Shown: positions 17,789 through 27,666 of the stretch, piece by piece
Layout of the letters: each line of letters opens with the position of its first letter
Numbering within the stretch: position 1 is the first letter of the stretch
NCBI GenBank assembly: GCA_900169975.1
Contig: LT827121.1
Location: 1-64,000, forward strand
Direction: 5' to 3'
Origin: Pseudoflavonifractor sp. Marseille-P3106
Lineage (GTDB): Bacteria > Bacillota > Clostridia > Oscillospirales > Oscillospiraceae
Length of the DNA stretch: 64,000 nt
The notes under the pieces: generated by a model
What the model was told of the DNA's origin: nothing
Database searches by the model: none
The model's input: only the letters and a program-made list of their open reading frames with translations
Translations under genes and position numbers: made by a program

Positions 17789-18490
17789 GTGGAAGAGAAG
17801 AATATCAAGTCGGAAAAGGCCTATGAAAAAGTCGTGGGCTATATCAAGCAGGAGATCTGGCAGGGGAGCCTGAAGCGGGGAGATGCCCTGCCTCCCGAGC
17901 GGGATCTGGCCCAACTGCTGGGGGTGAGCCGTAACTCCGTGCGGGAGGCGCTGCGCACCATGAGCCTGATGGGTTTCATCTCCAGCGTACAGGGAGCGGG
18001 CAATTTTGTCTCCTGCGATCTGGAGAACAACCTCAGCGAGAGCATCCGTATGATGATGCTGCTGGGGGAGACCAACTATTTGCAGATCAGCCAGCTCCGC
18101 CGGGGCATGGAGAGCGAGATGGTGCTCCTGGCCGCGGCGCGCATCACCCCCAAGCAGGCGTCCCGCCTTTTAGGGCTGGCACGGCAGATGAAAGTGGAGG
18201 AGAACGCGGAGAAGGCGTCCCTGCTGGATCAGCAGTACCACGACCTGCTCTGCGAGGCCTGCGGCAACAAGCTCATCCAGGCCATCTACGGTGCCATGGT
18301 CTCCACGGTGGATGAATTTATCGGCACCATGTACGTGCGCATTGTGGGGGATCCCGAAAAGCGGGAGCGGCTGCTGGGCGCCCACGAGGAGATCGCCGCA
18401 GCGCTCCAGCGGCGGGAGGGTCCGGCCGCGGAACAGGCCATGCGGAAGCATTTTGAAGTGGTGGACGAGGCCATCCGCCAGATGGGATAA
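17789..18490 (+). CDS. GntR-family (FadR/LldR subfamily) transcription regulator
   Basis: A 233-residue regulator. The N-terminal winged helix shows GDALPPERDLAQLLGVSRNSVREALRTMSLMGFI (residues about 32-65) and GAGNFV. The C-terminal all-helical FCD domain follows, with probable metal or ligand residues in DQQYHDLLCEACGN, GAHEEI and MRKHFEVV. FadR-subfamily regulators such as LldR and PdhR answer to lactate or pyruvate and bind TGGT-N3-ACCA palindromes. One such site lies on the lctP promoter at the other end of this cluster. The likely role is lactate-controlled repression. The start is GTG; the family is certain but the ligand is inferred. Confidence 0.88.
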   Translation: MEEKNIKSEKAYEKVVGYIKQEIWQGSLKRGDALPPERDLAQLLGVSRNSVREALRTMSLMGFISSVQGAGNFVSCDLENNLSESIRMMMLLGETNYLQISQLRRGMESEMVLLAAARITPKQASRLLGLARQMKVEENAEKASLLDQQYHDLLCEACGNKLIQAIYGAMVSTVDEFIGTMYVRIVGDPEKRERLLGAHEEIAAALQRREGPAAEQAMRKHFEVVDEAIRQMG

Positions 18491-18529
18491 CATCTGCTGC
18501 CCCCACCCGGCGGATGAGGCCCGGGGCCT

Positions 18530-21500
18530 CTACTGCTCGGCCTGCCGAAAGAAACGATGGAGCGCGGCAAAGAGCGTTTGAGGCTCGATGGGCTTGGAGA
18601 GATGGGCGTTCATCCCCGCCGTCATGGATTTTTCCACATCCTCATCAAAGGCGTTGCGCTCATGGCGATGATGGGGATGGTCCCGGCGGTGGCCTTTTTG
18701 AGCCGCCGGATCAATCTCGTGGCCGTCAGCCCGTCCATGACCGGCATCCGGATGTCCATCAAAATTGTGCTGAAATAGCCCACAGGTTTGGCGGCGTAAG
18801 CCTCAATGGCCATCAGACCGTTTTCCGCCACTTCCACTGTGATGCCTTTGGACTCCAGCAGGCGCCGGGCCACCTCGATGTTCATGAGGTGGTCCTCCAC
18901 CAGAAGCACACGCTTTCCGGTGAAGTCGTATTCCTCCGCCGGGTGTTCCGGCGCGGCCGTCGCTTTCTCCGAAAAAATGCGCTCAAGGGGGGAGAAAAGG
19001 GAGGAGGGAAAGAGCGGCTTGGTGATCAGCAGGCTGACCCCCGCCTCCTTGGCTCTTTTTCGATTTCCGCCCACTCATAGGCGGCGATGATAATGATGGT
19101 CACATCGGGACCGACGATCCTGCGGATCTCCCGGCGGTCTCGATCCCGTCCATATCCGGCATCCGCCAGTTGATGAGAATGATGTCGTAGTATTTCCGCG
19201 AAGCCCATTTCAGTTTGACCTGATCCACCGCCTGACGTCCGCTGGAGACCCATTCGGCCCGTATGCCGATTTCCTGCAGGAGGTTCCGCACCTGTTCGCA
19301 GATGAGGACCTCATCGTCCACCACCAGGGCCGAGAGCTTCTCCAGATAGATATTCGGACCCTTTTGCCATGCCCTTTCCGGGCAGAGCCCCAGCGGGACC
19401 GTGACCACAAATTCTGTGCCGACCCCCACGATGCTGTTGACCGAGATCCGGCCGCCCATCAGTTCCACCAGATTTTTGGAGATGACGAGTCCCAGACCGG
19501 TTCCGCCATAGGGCGAGGTTGTCCCGGATACACTGATGGACATCCTCCGGGTGCACACAGACCGTGTCGATATCGATCACAGACTGGGCATAATTTGGGC
19601 AGGTGCCCGTGGACGGCAGAATGGTATCGTTGACGCTCCCGGTGAACAGGCGGTATTCATTTGTGTCCAGATTGATGAGCGCGATGTAGTCGCAGTCGGT
19701 TGTGGCGACGGTGTAGATCAGCTCTTCGTTTGTTTTTTCGTCATTGATATCGGTGGTGTACATGAAGGATTCGATGTCCCCGCTTTTGAGGTCCCGGTAG
19801 GTCTTGACTGTGGAATTGACCCACAGGACCCTGCCGTCGTGAGTCCTGCGGCGGATGAGATTTTGCTGTTCCTCCGTGTAGCCGGTGGCGGCCAGGGCTT
19901 CAATTCCCTGGTCATACGGCATCCCACTCATGGAGATCCTCACAGACCCCTTTGCAATATAACTCTCCACTTTGCTTTGAGAGAGATTGCAGCGCACCTT
20001 TACCAGCAGTTTCTCGCTTTGCGCCGATTCGGAATAGCGCAGTTCCTCATTGAACTGCTGCTGTGCCAACCTCTGCTCGGTGACGTCTTCGGCGATGCCG
20101 ACGGTACGGATGATCTTGCCGCTGCCGTTTCGAATGTTCACATAGGTGACCTTGTCGCACCGGATATCCCCGTCTGCGGGCTGATACCAAATATCCCCGG
20201 AAACGGAGGGGACCCCCTCGTCCACCTTCCGGATCAGCTGCCGCAGCGGTTCCATACTCTCTTCATGAATAATGCCTGTGGTGATCACGGATTCCTTGTA
20301 ATTGGCCGTCCCGCCCAAGGACATGGGGCGACGGTGCTTTTTACTGCTGATCGGCGTGGCCCTTTTGGTCCTGATGTCATAGGTCCACATGCTCAGGCCA
20401 CTGGTTTCCAAAAGCACATCGAAGATGGCGTTGCGTTCAAAAAGAACCTGCTCTGTGCGTTTTTGCTCAGATATATCGATTAAAATGCTTAAATAGGCTG
20501 GTTCTCCCTGAAAATCATCCAGATAAGTGCCTTTTTCCAGGAACCAGAATACGCTGCCGTCCTTGCGGATGAAGCGAAATTCCATCTCAAAGTGTTTGGG
20601 CCGCGCCTGGGTATGCTGCCGGTTCTTGGCCAGCACCTGCGGATAATCTTCCGGGTGGATGATGTCTTTGTACTGACGGGTGTACATCTCCTTGAATTCC
20701 TCCAGAGAGTAACCCCAAAAATTCTCACAGTTGGACGACACATATAAAGGCGGCAGATCCAGGCCCAGACAGTCGATAATTGTGCCTCCGGACAGGGCGC
20801 TATCCACGGCGGAAAAAGAGGCGTTGCGGACTTCCAGCAGCTCCGCCTCGGCATATTTTCGCGCCGTGGTGATGTCTCTCATGTACTCAATGAACGCGTC
20901 GCGGCCGTTCCAGCTGATCTGCCGGAAATTCATAAGGTAGCATCGATCGGACAAGACCACGTCCCGCTACCCTTCCGTTTCCCCACATCTGCACAGCTGG
21001 CAGAAAGGACAGGGAGAGCTTCTGCCAAACAGAAATTCATAGCACGTTTTTCCCGCCATGCCGTTTGGGGCCCGGCCCGCGAAATCGATGGCCGCCCGGT
21101 TGGCGTACAGGATCTCCCGGGTTTGAAAGTCGCTGACCTGAATCATGGTGTCGGAGCAGTTCAGAAGCTCCCGGTAGAGCTCCGTGACATTGGAGGGGCT
21201 GCGGTGCGTGGAGGAAACCGAGGAGCAGGCTTCCTGCGCCGGGAGGGGTTCTGTGATATCGGCACAGATGGCCGCAAATGCCGGGATGTCATCCCAGCGG
21301 ATGGGGTAGGTTTGCAGGGAGAAGTCACGGTGAAGGCCGGCGTGATGGATGCGGTGTTCCCGTCCGTCCGATGTGCCCGGCAGTCGGGGCAGGGGGTGCC
21401 GCGCCCGCACAGGATCCGATAGCACGGCTCCCCGCAGGACACCGCGCCCTCTTCCGCCAACCTCCTCAGAGCACCGTTGAGGTAGAGGATCTCACAGTTC

Positions 21501-21577
21501 TCCTGAGAAACGACGTAGACTGCATCCTGCATCTGGTCAAACAGATCTTTTGCTGCGCTGTATCTGGAATCAGGCAT
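18530..21577 (-). pseudogene. Degenerate hybrid PAS sensor histidine kinase / response regulator
   Basis: Read on the minus strand from 21577, fragments occur in order: a PAS-like piece (MQDAVYVVSQENCEILYLN, with CGRGTPCPDC), a second PAS piece (FGRSSPCPFC), and a long PAS-rich stretch (20960 to about 19550, with HPEDYPQVLAKNRQH and RFIRKDGSVFWF). Next come the tail of a HATPase domain ([20 protein letters not shown]), one receiver ([23 protein letters not shown]) and a second receiver (LLVEDHLMNIEVARRLLE, MDIRMPVMDG). The last shifted end is GMNAHLSKPIEPQTLFAALH. The His-containing dimerisation domain and most of the ATPase domain are missing where the PAS region meets GGTGLGL. I count at least five reading-frame breaks, so it cannot be a working kinase. 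Confidence 0.85.
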
Positions 21578-21676
21578 GGGATATTCCCCCTAAAAGGCCC
21601 TGCATTATTTCATTTGCCCTGCAATATTTTTATAAAGTGTATCATGGAAGAACGAAAAGCACGATCGTTTCGCTCT

Positions 21677-21717
21677 GAAAAAATGCCGGAGAGGACCCTC
21701 TGAAGGTCCTCTCCGGC
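21677..21717 (-). terminator. Terminator of lrgAB
   Basis: Arms 21685-21697 and 21705-21717 (13 bp, GCCGGAGAGGACC) are followed on the minus strand by ATTTTTTC. Confidence 0.88.
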
Positions 21718-21744
21718 GTTCCTGTTTTCCTGTGTTTTGCGCCC

Positions 21745-22437
21745 TCAGAGCAGCTTGGCAAAGAGGGGAGCGGCGATCACTGTGAGGATCCCCGCCACGG
21801 CGATGGACAAGCTGGACATGGCGCCTTCCACCTTGCCCAGCTCCAGCGCGCGGGCCGTGCCGATGGCGTGGGCACCGGTTCCCAAAGCCAGGCCTTTGGC
21901 GATGGGATCGCGGATCCCCAACAGGTGAAATACGGCCTCTCCCGCCACATTGCCCAGAATTCCGGTGAGAATGATGGAGGCCACCGTGAGGGTCGTTACG
22001 CCCCCAAGCTCCTCGGAGACCCCCATGCCGATGGCGGTGGTGATGGATTTGGGCAGGAAGGAGACATAGAGCTGGTGAGACAGTCCGAAGCACCGGCTCA
22101 TGAGAAAAATGCCCGTCAGGCCGGCCAGGGTACCCGCCAGAATGCTCCCCAGGATGGCCGCCAGATTCCTCCGGAGGAGCTGCAGCTGTTCGTAGAGGGG
22201 GACGGCAAGGGCCACGGTGGCCGGGGTGAGGAGATAGGTGAGGTACCGGGCCCCGCTGTTGTAGTCCGGATAGGAGACGCCCAGCAGCTTGATGACCGCC
22301 ATAACGCAGAGAGAGGCCAGAAGCAGCGGGTTGAGAATCGCCAGCCGAAAGCGTCGGCGCAGCAGGAGACCGACTTCATAGCAGACCAGAGTGATCCCCG
22401 CGCCAAAGAACAGGGAGTGGGCCAGGAAATCAGACAT
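21745..22437 (-). CDS. lrgB: LrgB/CidB family membrane protein
   Basis: This 230-residue integral membrane protein has about six to seven hydrophobic spans. Signature motifs are LLTPATVALAVPLYEQ, FLPKSITTAIGMGVSEELGG and TGAHAIGTARALELG. The family was first linked to murein hydrolase control. In Bacillus subtilis the pair PftAB (YsbAB) carries pyruvate across the membrane. The neighbouring lactate cluster makes pyruvate movement a reasonable reading here. It overlaps lrgA by eight bases. Confidence 0.9.
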   Translation of the reverse strand: MSDFLAHSLFFGAGITLVCYEVGLLLRRRFRLAILNPLLLASLCVMAVIKLLGVSYPDYNSGARYLTYLLTPATVALAVPLYEQLQLLRRNLAAILGSILAGTLAGLTGIFLMSRCFGLSHQLYVSFLPKSITTAIGMGVSEELGGVTTLTVASIILTGILGNVAGEAVFHLLGIRDPIAKGLALGTGAHAIGTARALELGKVEGAMSSLSIAVAGILTVIAAPLFAKLL

Positions 22438-22825
22438 TTTGCTCCCCCTCCTCTTCTTCCCGGCTGAGTTCCTCCCGGTTTCGGGTGAGGTGGAGAATGC
22501 CCTGGGCGGTGAGGCCGGTCACCGCCATGACCAGGGCGGTGGAAGCTGCGATGATCCCAACGGTGGGCAGAAGGATGGGGCGAATCAGCCCCCAGGCATC
22601 CACCAGTCCAACCAGCGGGGGGACAAAGAGAATGGGCATGATCCCAATTAAAAATGTGGCCGCGCCGTGGACCTGCCTGAGCTTCACTGCACCGCTGCAG
22701 AGGGCCAGGAACATCAGAACGAGGCCGTAAACGCTGGCCGGAATGGGAAGCGGGATCAGGGCGTGAAGGACCTCTCCCACAAATGAAACGCCTAAAATAA
22801 TCAAAAATTGCCGAAGCTGTACCAT
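22430..22825 (-). CDS. lrgA: LrgA/CidA family holin-like membrane protein
   Basis: This 131-residue protein has four hydrophobic spans. The family pattern PLPIPASVYGLVLMFLALCSG and the segment LIGIMPILFVPPLVGLVD are clear. The C-terminal tail is acidic and charged. GGAGG lies upstream of the ATG and a strong promoter follows. It is partner to LrgB in one transcript. Function is either holin-like control of autolysis or pyruvate transport. Confidence 0.9.
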   Translation of the reverse strand: MVQLRQFLIILGVSFVGEVLHALIPLPIPASVYGLVLMFLALCSGAVKLRQVHGAATFLIGIMPILFVPPLVGLVDAWGLIRPILLPTVGIIAASTALVMAVTGLTAQGILHLTRNREELSREEEEGEQNV

Positions 22826-22860
22826 GACTTTCCTCCGCCGAAAAAGATAAGAACCCTTTT

Positions 22861-22888
22861 ATTATAGAAGCTCAAACGGCGGTGTCAA
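22861..22888 (-). promoter_or_regulatory. Promoter of lrgAB
   Basis: On the minus strand TTGACA (22888-22883) and TATAAT (22866-22861) match consensus, with a 16-base spacer. Confidence 0.82.
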
Positions 22889-22923
22889 GGGGCGAATTGT
22901 ACAAGGAGACCGGCTGACCAACC

Positions 22924-23964
22924 CTATTGTTCCCATCCCCCCACAGAAATTCCGGTATAGTACCATTTTAAGATTTCATCGAAGGTCTTTCCCTCTCCCG
23001 CCAGGGCGTTGGCGCCGTACTGGCTCATACCCACTCCGTGTCCGTAGCCGGTGACCCAGAAGGTTACGGCGTCCCCCGCCGCGGCGGTAAAGTGGGCCGA
23101 GCGCAGGCCGAACAGCGAGCGCACCTGGGTGCCCGTCACCGTCACACCGCCGATGGACACGGTATCCACAGCTCCGGAGTCATTTGTGACGAGAGCGGAG
23201 AACCAGCCGGCGGGGTCGCCGGAGAAGTCGGCCTCCGGGTGCGCCAGGGTAAATTTCTGGGTGAATTCCGCCGGTGTAAAGGTGACCACCGTGCGCCAGC
23301 CGGGGACTTCGTCCCCCTCAGGGCTGTCCACCGAAGCCAGATAGGGGACCTCGGAGCCCCAGACCTGGGCGGCGTCGGAGGTCTTTCCCGCAGCGGAGGA
23401 GAAAAACACCGCGTCGATGGGCTGGCCGTTGTAGAGGCACAGAAGCCCGTTGGTATCCGATACGGCGGCGGTGATTTTGTCGGCATACCGCTGGGCGTTC
23501 GCACCCCACGCCGCGGAGGCCTGTTCCCGGGTGAGGTAGGCCTGGCAGCAGGTGGAGTCGGTGCACACGTCGGCGCCGGGGTGCTTGTCCCCCGCGCCGG
23601 CCCGCTGATAGAGACAGTAGGTCCGGGCCGCCACCGTCTGCGCCTTCAGCGCCTCGGCGGAAAAGGAGGCGGGCATTTCAGCCGCCACTACTCCCCAGAG
23701 GTAGTCGGCCAGGGTCACATTCTCAACCCTCCCGTCGGAGCGGAGCAGGCGCAGTGTCTGACTCTGGTCCCAGCCCGGCACCGGAGAGACCGAGGCGGGG
23801 GTCAGAAGGGGAAGGGTCGCAGTGGGTTCCGGTTCCTCTGTCGGAGGCTCCTCCTGGGGGAGGAGAAAGAGCGGCAGGAGAAAGAGCAGGAGAAGAAGGG
23901 CCGCCCCGGTCACCAGGGCCTGGCGGGGCCAGTGCTCGTTTTTGCAAGTTTTTTGTTTTGCCAT
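22924..23964 (-). CDS. SpoIID/LytB-domain protein (stage II sporulation protein D-like)
   Basis: This 346-residue membrane-anchored protein is related to SpoIID, which cuts glycan strands during forespore engulfment. A basic N-terminus leads into one hydrophobic anchor (VTGAALLLLLFLLPLFLL) and a Pro/Glu/Thr linker. The SpoIID domain carries VTLADYLWGVVAAEMPASFSAEALKAQ, where the Glu is the catalytic residue, and AARTYCLYQ. The late VTGYGHGVGMSQYGANALA is the family signature. The ATG at 23964 (AKQKTCKN) is chosen because the frame upstream would cross the divergent gltA promoter. Other engulfment genes are absent here, so a non-sporulation LytB role is possible. Confidence 0.87.
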   Translation of the reverse strand: MAKQKTCKNEHWPRQALVTGAALLLLLFLLPLFLLPQEEPPTEEPEPTATLPLLTPASVSPVPGWDQSQTLRLLRSDGRVENVTLADYLWGVVAAEMPASFSAEALKAQTVAARTYCLYQRAGAGDKHPGADVCTDSTCCQAYLTREQASAAWGANAQRYADKITAAVSDTNGLLCLYNGQPIDAVFFSSAAGKTSDAAQVWGSEVPYLASVDSPEGDEVPGWRTVVTFTPAEFTQKFTLAHPEADFSGDPAGWFSALVTNDSGAVDTVSIGGVTVTGTQVRSLFGLRSAHFTAAAGDAVTFWVTGYGHGVGMSQYGANALAGEGKTFDEILKWYYTGISVGGWEQ

Positions 23965-24042
23965 TTCAAAACCTTGTCCTTTCCCTGCAACGATCTTATG
24001 AAGGACGCTTTTTTGCTTCCTTGATTTTAGTCGCTTTTTCGG

Positions 24043-24071
24043 TTGACCGACCCGCAAAAAAAGTGTACAAT
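24043..24071 (+). promoter_or_regulatory. Promoter of the citrate synthase gene
   Basis: TTGACC (24043-24048) and TACAAT (24066-24071) are 17 bases apart; the coding start follows about 35 bases later. Confidence 0.78.
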
Positions 24072-24106
24072 AATTCCAATTTACATGGGCAAAGGAGTGC
24101 TTGCGT

Positions 24107-25468
24107 GTGCAGAACGAAGCTGCTGTCCCCGCCGGATTCCTGGAGGGACTTTGCGAGGAATACCGGAAGAACAATCAGATCGATCCCTCTGCCTATGAAA
24201 AGTGGGAGGTCAAGCGGGGCCTGCGCAATGCCGACGGCACCGGCGTGGTGGCCGGCGTCACCGAGATCGCCAACGTTCGGGGCTACTACATTCAGGACGG
24301 GGACCGGGTGCCTATGCCCGGCCAGCTCATCTACCGGGGCATCGACATGACCGAGCTCATCCACGGCTTTACCTCGGAGCACCGCTTCGGCTATGCCGAG
24401 ACAGCCTATCTGCTCCTGTTCGGCGCGCTGCCCACCAAGGCCCAGCTGGAGGGTTTCGACGCGTTTATGGAGGCCAACCACGACCTGCCCCCCATGTTCA
24501 CCGAGGACATGATCCTCAAGGCTCCCAGCCCCGACGTGATGAACAAACTGGGACGGGCGGTGCTCACCCTCTACTCCTATGATGATAACCCTGAGGACAT
24601 GACACTTTCCAGCGAACTTCGGCGAGCCATGATCCTCATTGCGCGGGCGCCTCAGATCGTGGCCCACGCCTATGCGGCCAAGCGGCACTACTACGACAAT
24701 GAAAGCCTCTACCTCCACCGGCCTCAGCCGGGGCTGTCGGCGGCGGAAAATTTTCTCTGGGCGGTCCGCCACGACAACAAGTTTACCCCCGAGGAGGCAA
24801 GGCTTCTGGATCTGTGCCTGGTGATCCACGCCGAGCACGGCGGCGGCAACAACTCCGCCTTTGCCTGCCGGGTCCTCTCCTCCACCGGCACCGATCTCTA
24901 TTCCGCCGTGGGCGCGGCGGTGGGCTCCCTGAAGGGACCCCGCCACGGCGGCGCCAACAAGAAGGTCATGGAGATGTTCCGGTACATTGAGGACGGTGTG
25001 AAGGACTGGGCCGACGAAGAGGAGGTCTCCGCCTACCTGGGAAAGCTGCTGAGCAGGGAGGCAGGGGACCGCACAGGGCTCATTTACGGCATGGGCCACG
25101 CCATCTACACGCTCTCCGATCCCCGGGCGGTGATCCTGAAAAAGTTTGCCCGGGATCTGGCCGAGAGCAAGGGGATGCTGGATGAGTTCCGGCTCTACGA
25201 GGCGGTGGAGCGCCTCACTCCCCAGGCTATGGCCGCTCACGGCCAGCGCAAGGTGGTCTGCGCCAACGTGGACCTCTTCTCCGGCTTCGTCTACAAGATG
25301 ATGGGGATCCCCATGGAGCTGTACACTCCCCTCTTTGCCATGGCACGGATGGTGGGCTGGTGCGCCCACCGCATGGAGGAACTGTACACCCCCGGCGGGC
25401 GGATCATCCGCCCGGCCTACAAGGTGGTGGCCCCTCTGCGGCCCTTTGTGCCGCTGGAGGAGCGCTGA
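24107..25468 (+). CDS. gltA: Citrate synthase
   Basis: Condenses oxaloacetate and acetyl-CoA to citrate (453 residues). Catalytic residues are visible: His280 in GPRHGGANKKVMEM, His331 in GMGHAIYTLSDPR and the Asp in ANVDLFSGFVYKMMGIP. The C-terminus WCAHRMEELYTPGGRIIRPAYK is usual. I prefer the GTG at 24107 because AAAGGAG is nine bases upstream; the TTG at 24101 is too close to it. With the NADP isocitrate dehydrogenase at 36242 it would feed 2-oxoglutarate and glutamate synthesis; aconitase is not in the window. Activity on propionyl-CoA (methylcitrate) cannot be excluded. Confidence 0.9.
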   Translation: MQNEAAVPAGFLEGLCEEYRKNNQIDPSAYEKWEVKRGLRNADGTGVVAGVTEIANVRGYYIQDGDRVPMPGQLIYRGIDMTELIHGFTSEHRFGYAETAYLLLFGALPTKAQLEGFDAFMEANHDLPPMFTEDMILKAPSPDVMNKLGRAVLTLYSYDDNPEDMTLSSELRRAMILIARAPQIVAHAYAAKRHYYDNESLYLHRPQPGLSAAENFLWAVRHDNKFTPEEARLLDLCLVIHAEHGGGNNSAFACRVLSSTGTDLYSAVGAAVGSLKGPRHGGANKKVMEMFRYIEDGVKDWADEEEVSAYLGKLLSREAGDRTGLIYGMGHAIYTLSDPRAVILKKFARDLAESKGMLDEFRLYEAVERLTPQAMAAHGQRKVVCANVDLFSGFVYKMMGIPMELYTPLFAMARMVGWCAHRMEELYTPGGRIIRPAYKVVAPLRPFVPLEER

Positions 25469-25488
25469 ACAGGATCCCAAAACGCAAA

Positions 25489-25529
25489 ATATCCCTCCGC
25501 CCTTTTAGGCGGAGGGATATTTTTATTTT
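25489..25529. terminator. Terminator between gltA and the convergent GNAT gene
   Basis: Arms 25489-25501 and 25508-25520 (13 bp) are followed by TTTTATTTT on the plus strand; an A-rich left flank gives partial function on the minus strand. Confidence 0.9.
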
Positions 25530-25547
25530 GAGAGCATTGGCCGGACA

Positions 25548-26078
25548 TTACGCCCGCTTTTGCTCCAAAAAGTCCAGATACTCGTCCATGGTGATGGAGT
25601 AGCGGCTCAGCTTTTCCAGCCGCTCTTCCTCCCGGAAGCCACAGCTCTGCACCGTCAGCTTGGAGCGGAGATTTCCGTGGTAGATCTTGGCGATGAGCTT
25701 TCTGGCCCGAAAGTCGAAGAAGGCCCGGTACTGGGCGGCCCGAACCGCCTGGGTGCCATATCCGTTTCCCCACAGCTCCTCTTCTCCGATGGCAAAGACG
25801 ATCTCATAACAGTCGGGGGTTTCCTGACGGGAGAGCCGGACGAAGCCAATGGAATCCTCCTCGTCGTCGCAGACCAGGAAGAAGCGGCCCCGCTGGTTGA
25901 ACCGGCAGGCCAGCATGGGTTCCGGCGTGGTCTCCACCAGACGGCGCAGTGCCCGGGGGGAGTCGGCGTCCTCGTTCAGGAACCGGGTGATCTCCCGGTT
26001 CTCCATCCAGTCCGACAGCCGGTAGATATCCGCCTGTCCCATGTTCGCACGCAAAAAAATAGAAGCGGCTTTCTTCAT
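25548..26078 (-). CDS. GNAT-family N-acetyltransferase
   Basis: A 176-residue acetyltransferase of the RimJ/RimL-like GNAT group. The N-terminal ITRFLNEDADSP region is followed by a strand pair IGFVRLSRQ and the acetyl-CoA binding segment GEEELWGNGYGTQAVRAAQYRAF (residues about 110-132). The closing NLRSKLTVQSCGF is the usual last helix. Substrate unknown. Long leader of about 75 bases from its promoter. Confidence 0.82.
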   Translation of the reverse strand: MKKAASIFLRANMGQADIYRLSDWMENREITRFLNEDADSPRALRRLVETTPEPMLACRFNQRGRFFLVCDDEEDSIGFVRLSRQETPDCYEIVFAIGEEELWGNGYGTQAVRAAQYRAFFDFRARKLIAKIYHGNLRSKLTVQSCGFREEERLEKLSRYSITMDEYLDFLEQKRA

Positions 26079-26159
26079 ACGCTTACCTCACAGTAAAAAT
26101 ATTAAAAAGCCCTTCTATGCTTGCGCATCGACGGTTCTTTTTTATGAAATTGTACCTAC

Positions 26160-26188
26160 ACCATAGCATAGAAAACGATCTCTGTCAA
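26160..26188 (-). promoter_or_regulatory. Promoter of the GNAT gene
   Basis: On the minus strand TTGACA (26188-26183) and TATGGT (26165-26160) are 17 bases apart. Confidence 0.7.
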
Positions 26189-26200
26189 GTCCGGGGGAAA

Positions 26201-26246
26201 GGGAAGAAGCTCTTTTGCCCAGGCGGCGCACACCCGGCAAAAGAGC
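26201..26246 (-). terminator. Terminator of the NhaC-type gene
   Basis: Arms GCTCTTTTGCC (26209-26219) and GGCAAAAGAGC (26236-26246) with a 16-base loop are followed on the minus strand by TTCTTCCC. The tail is weak. Confidence 0.6.
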
Positions 26247-26262
26247 CCCTGGATCAGGAATA

Positions 26263-27582
26263 TCAGCATTTCTTCTTCTCCGGTACCAGGAAGATAAAGA
26301 CCAGAGAGCTGGCCAGCAGCAGATAGGGATAGATGAGGCAGGGCATGATGTCGAAGGCCGAGACGGCGTGGCCCAGCTCGGCGGCGGCGGAAATGGCCAC
26401 CAGCATCTGAGCACCGTAGGGGATGACCCCCTGGAACACGCAGGAGAAGGTGTCCAGCAGCGAGGCGCACTTCCTGGGGGAGATGCCGTACTCCTGGCCC
26501 ATCTCCCGGGCGATGGGGTTGGCCATGACGATGGCCACGGTGTTGTTGGCGGTGGCGATGTCCATCACGCCCACCAGCAGGCCCATGCCCAGCTGGCCGC
26601 CCCTGCGGCCCCGGAACACACGGCGGATCAGGTTCAGCAGGGCGTCGAAGCCGCCGTAGACCCGGATGAGGGCGCACATGGCCGCCACGAGAATGGCCAC
26701 CATGCTGGTCTCAAACATCCCGGCGGCGCCGCTGCCCATGTGGGCCAGCAGGTCGGTGGCGGCGGTCTCGCCGGTGAAAAGCATGATGGCGGAGCCGGAG
26801 ACGATGCCCGCCAGCAGCACCAGGAATACGTTGAAGCCCGCGATGCCGCCGATGAGCACCAGCACATAGGGGATGATCTGCACCAGGTTGTAGGGCTCCA
26901 CTACAGCTCCCGCCATGGGAGTTCGGAAGGAGAGCACCAGGATCACCGCCAGGGTGGCCAGGGCGGCGGGGAGGGCGATGCCGAAGTTCTCCCGGAACTT
27001 GTCCTTCATGGCGCAGCCCTGTCCGTTGCAGGCGGCGATGGTGGTGTCGGAGATAAAGGAGAGGTTGTCTCCGAACATGGCCCCGCCCATCACCGCACCC
27101 ACGCACAGGGGGACGCCAAAGCCGGAGGCGGAGGCCACGCTCACGGCGATGGGGGTGATGAGGGTGATGGTGCCCACGCTGGTGCCCATGGCGGTGGAGA
27201 CAAAGCAGGACACCACAAACAGCACCGCCACGGCAAACCGGGCGGGGATAATGGAGAGCATGAAATAAGCCACGCTCTCGGCGCTGGAGCGGCCCACCAC
27301 GCCCACAAAGGTCCCGGCTACCAGGAAGATGAGGAGCATGGTGATGATGTTTTTATCCCCCACGCCCTGCCCCATGATCTCCAGCTTCCGGTCGAAGGAG
27401 AGCTCCGGATTCTGGATGCAGGCCACCAGAATGGCAGCCAGGAAGGCGATGACGATTGGGATGTTGTAGAAGCCCATGGGGATCTTCATACCGTACTCAA
27501 AGGTGAGGCCCAGCCCCAGGTAGAGCACCAGGAACACCAGAATGGGCAGCAGAGCTCTCGGATTGTTTTTCTTCACGTTCAT
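26263..27582 (-). CDS. NhaC-family Na+/H+ antiporter
   Basis: A roughly 439-residue membrane protein with 10-12 hydrophobic spans. Motifs VSCFVSTAMGTSVGTITLITPIA and GAVMGGAMFGDNLSFISDTTIAA match the NhaC/ArsB-fold antiporters, and DIATANNTVAIVMANPIA is the second conserved core. It probably exports sodium in exchange for protons, though some family members move organic acids or amino acids. Start choice is uncertain among ATG 27582, GTG 27576 and TTG 27591, which all sit close to the GGAG ribosome site. Confidence 0.85.
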   Translation of the reverse strand: MNVKKNNPRALLPILVFLVLYLGLGLTFEYGMKIPMGFYNIPIVIAFLAAILVACIQNPELSFDRKLEIMGQGVGDKNIITMLLIFLVAGTFVGVVGRSSAESVAYFMLSIIPARFAVAVLFVVSCFVSTAMGTSVGTITLITPIAVSVASASGFGVPLCVGAVMGGAMFGDNLSFISDTTIAACNGQGCAMKDKFRENFGIALPAALATLAVILVLSFRTPMAGAVVEPYNLVQIIPYVLVLIGGIAGFNVFLVLLAGIVSGSAIMLFTGETAATDLLAHMGSGAAGMFETSMVAILVAAMCALIRVYGGFDALLNLIRRVFRGRRGGQLGMGLLVGVMDIATANNTVAIVMANPIAREMGQEYGISPRKCASLLDTFSCVFQGVIPYGAQMLVAISAAAELGHAVSAFDIMPCLIYPYLLLASSLVFIFLVPEKKKC

Positions 27583-27666
27583 CCACTCCAAAGGAGGCCA
27601 GAAGAAAGGGGCGCCCGCGCTTGTCCGTGGATGCCCCGGATCGATCGGACCCGTAATATTTTTACT

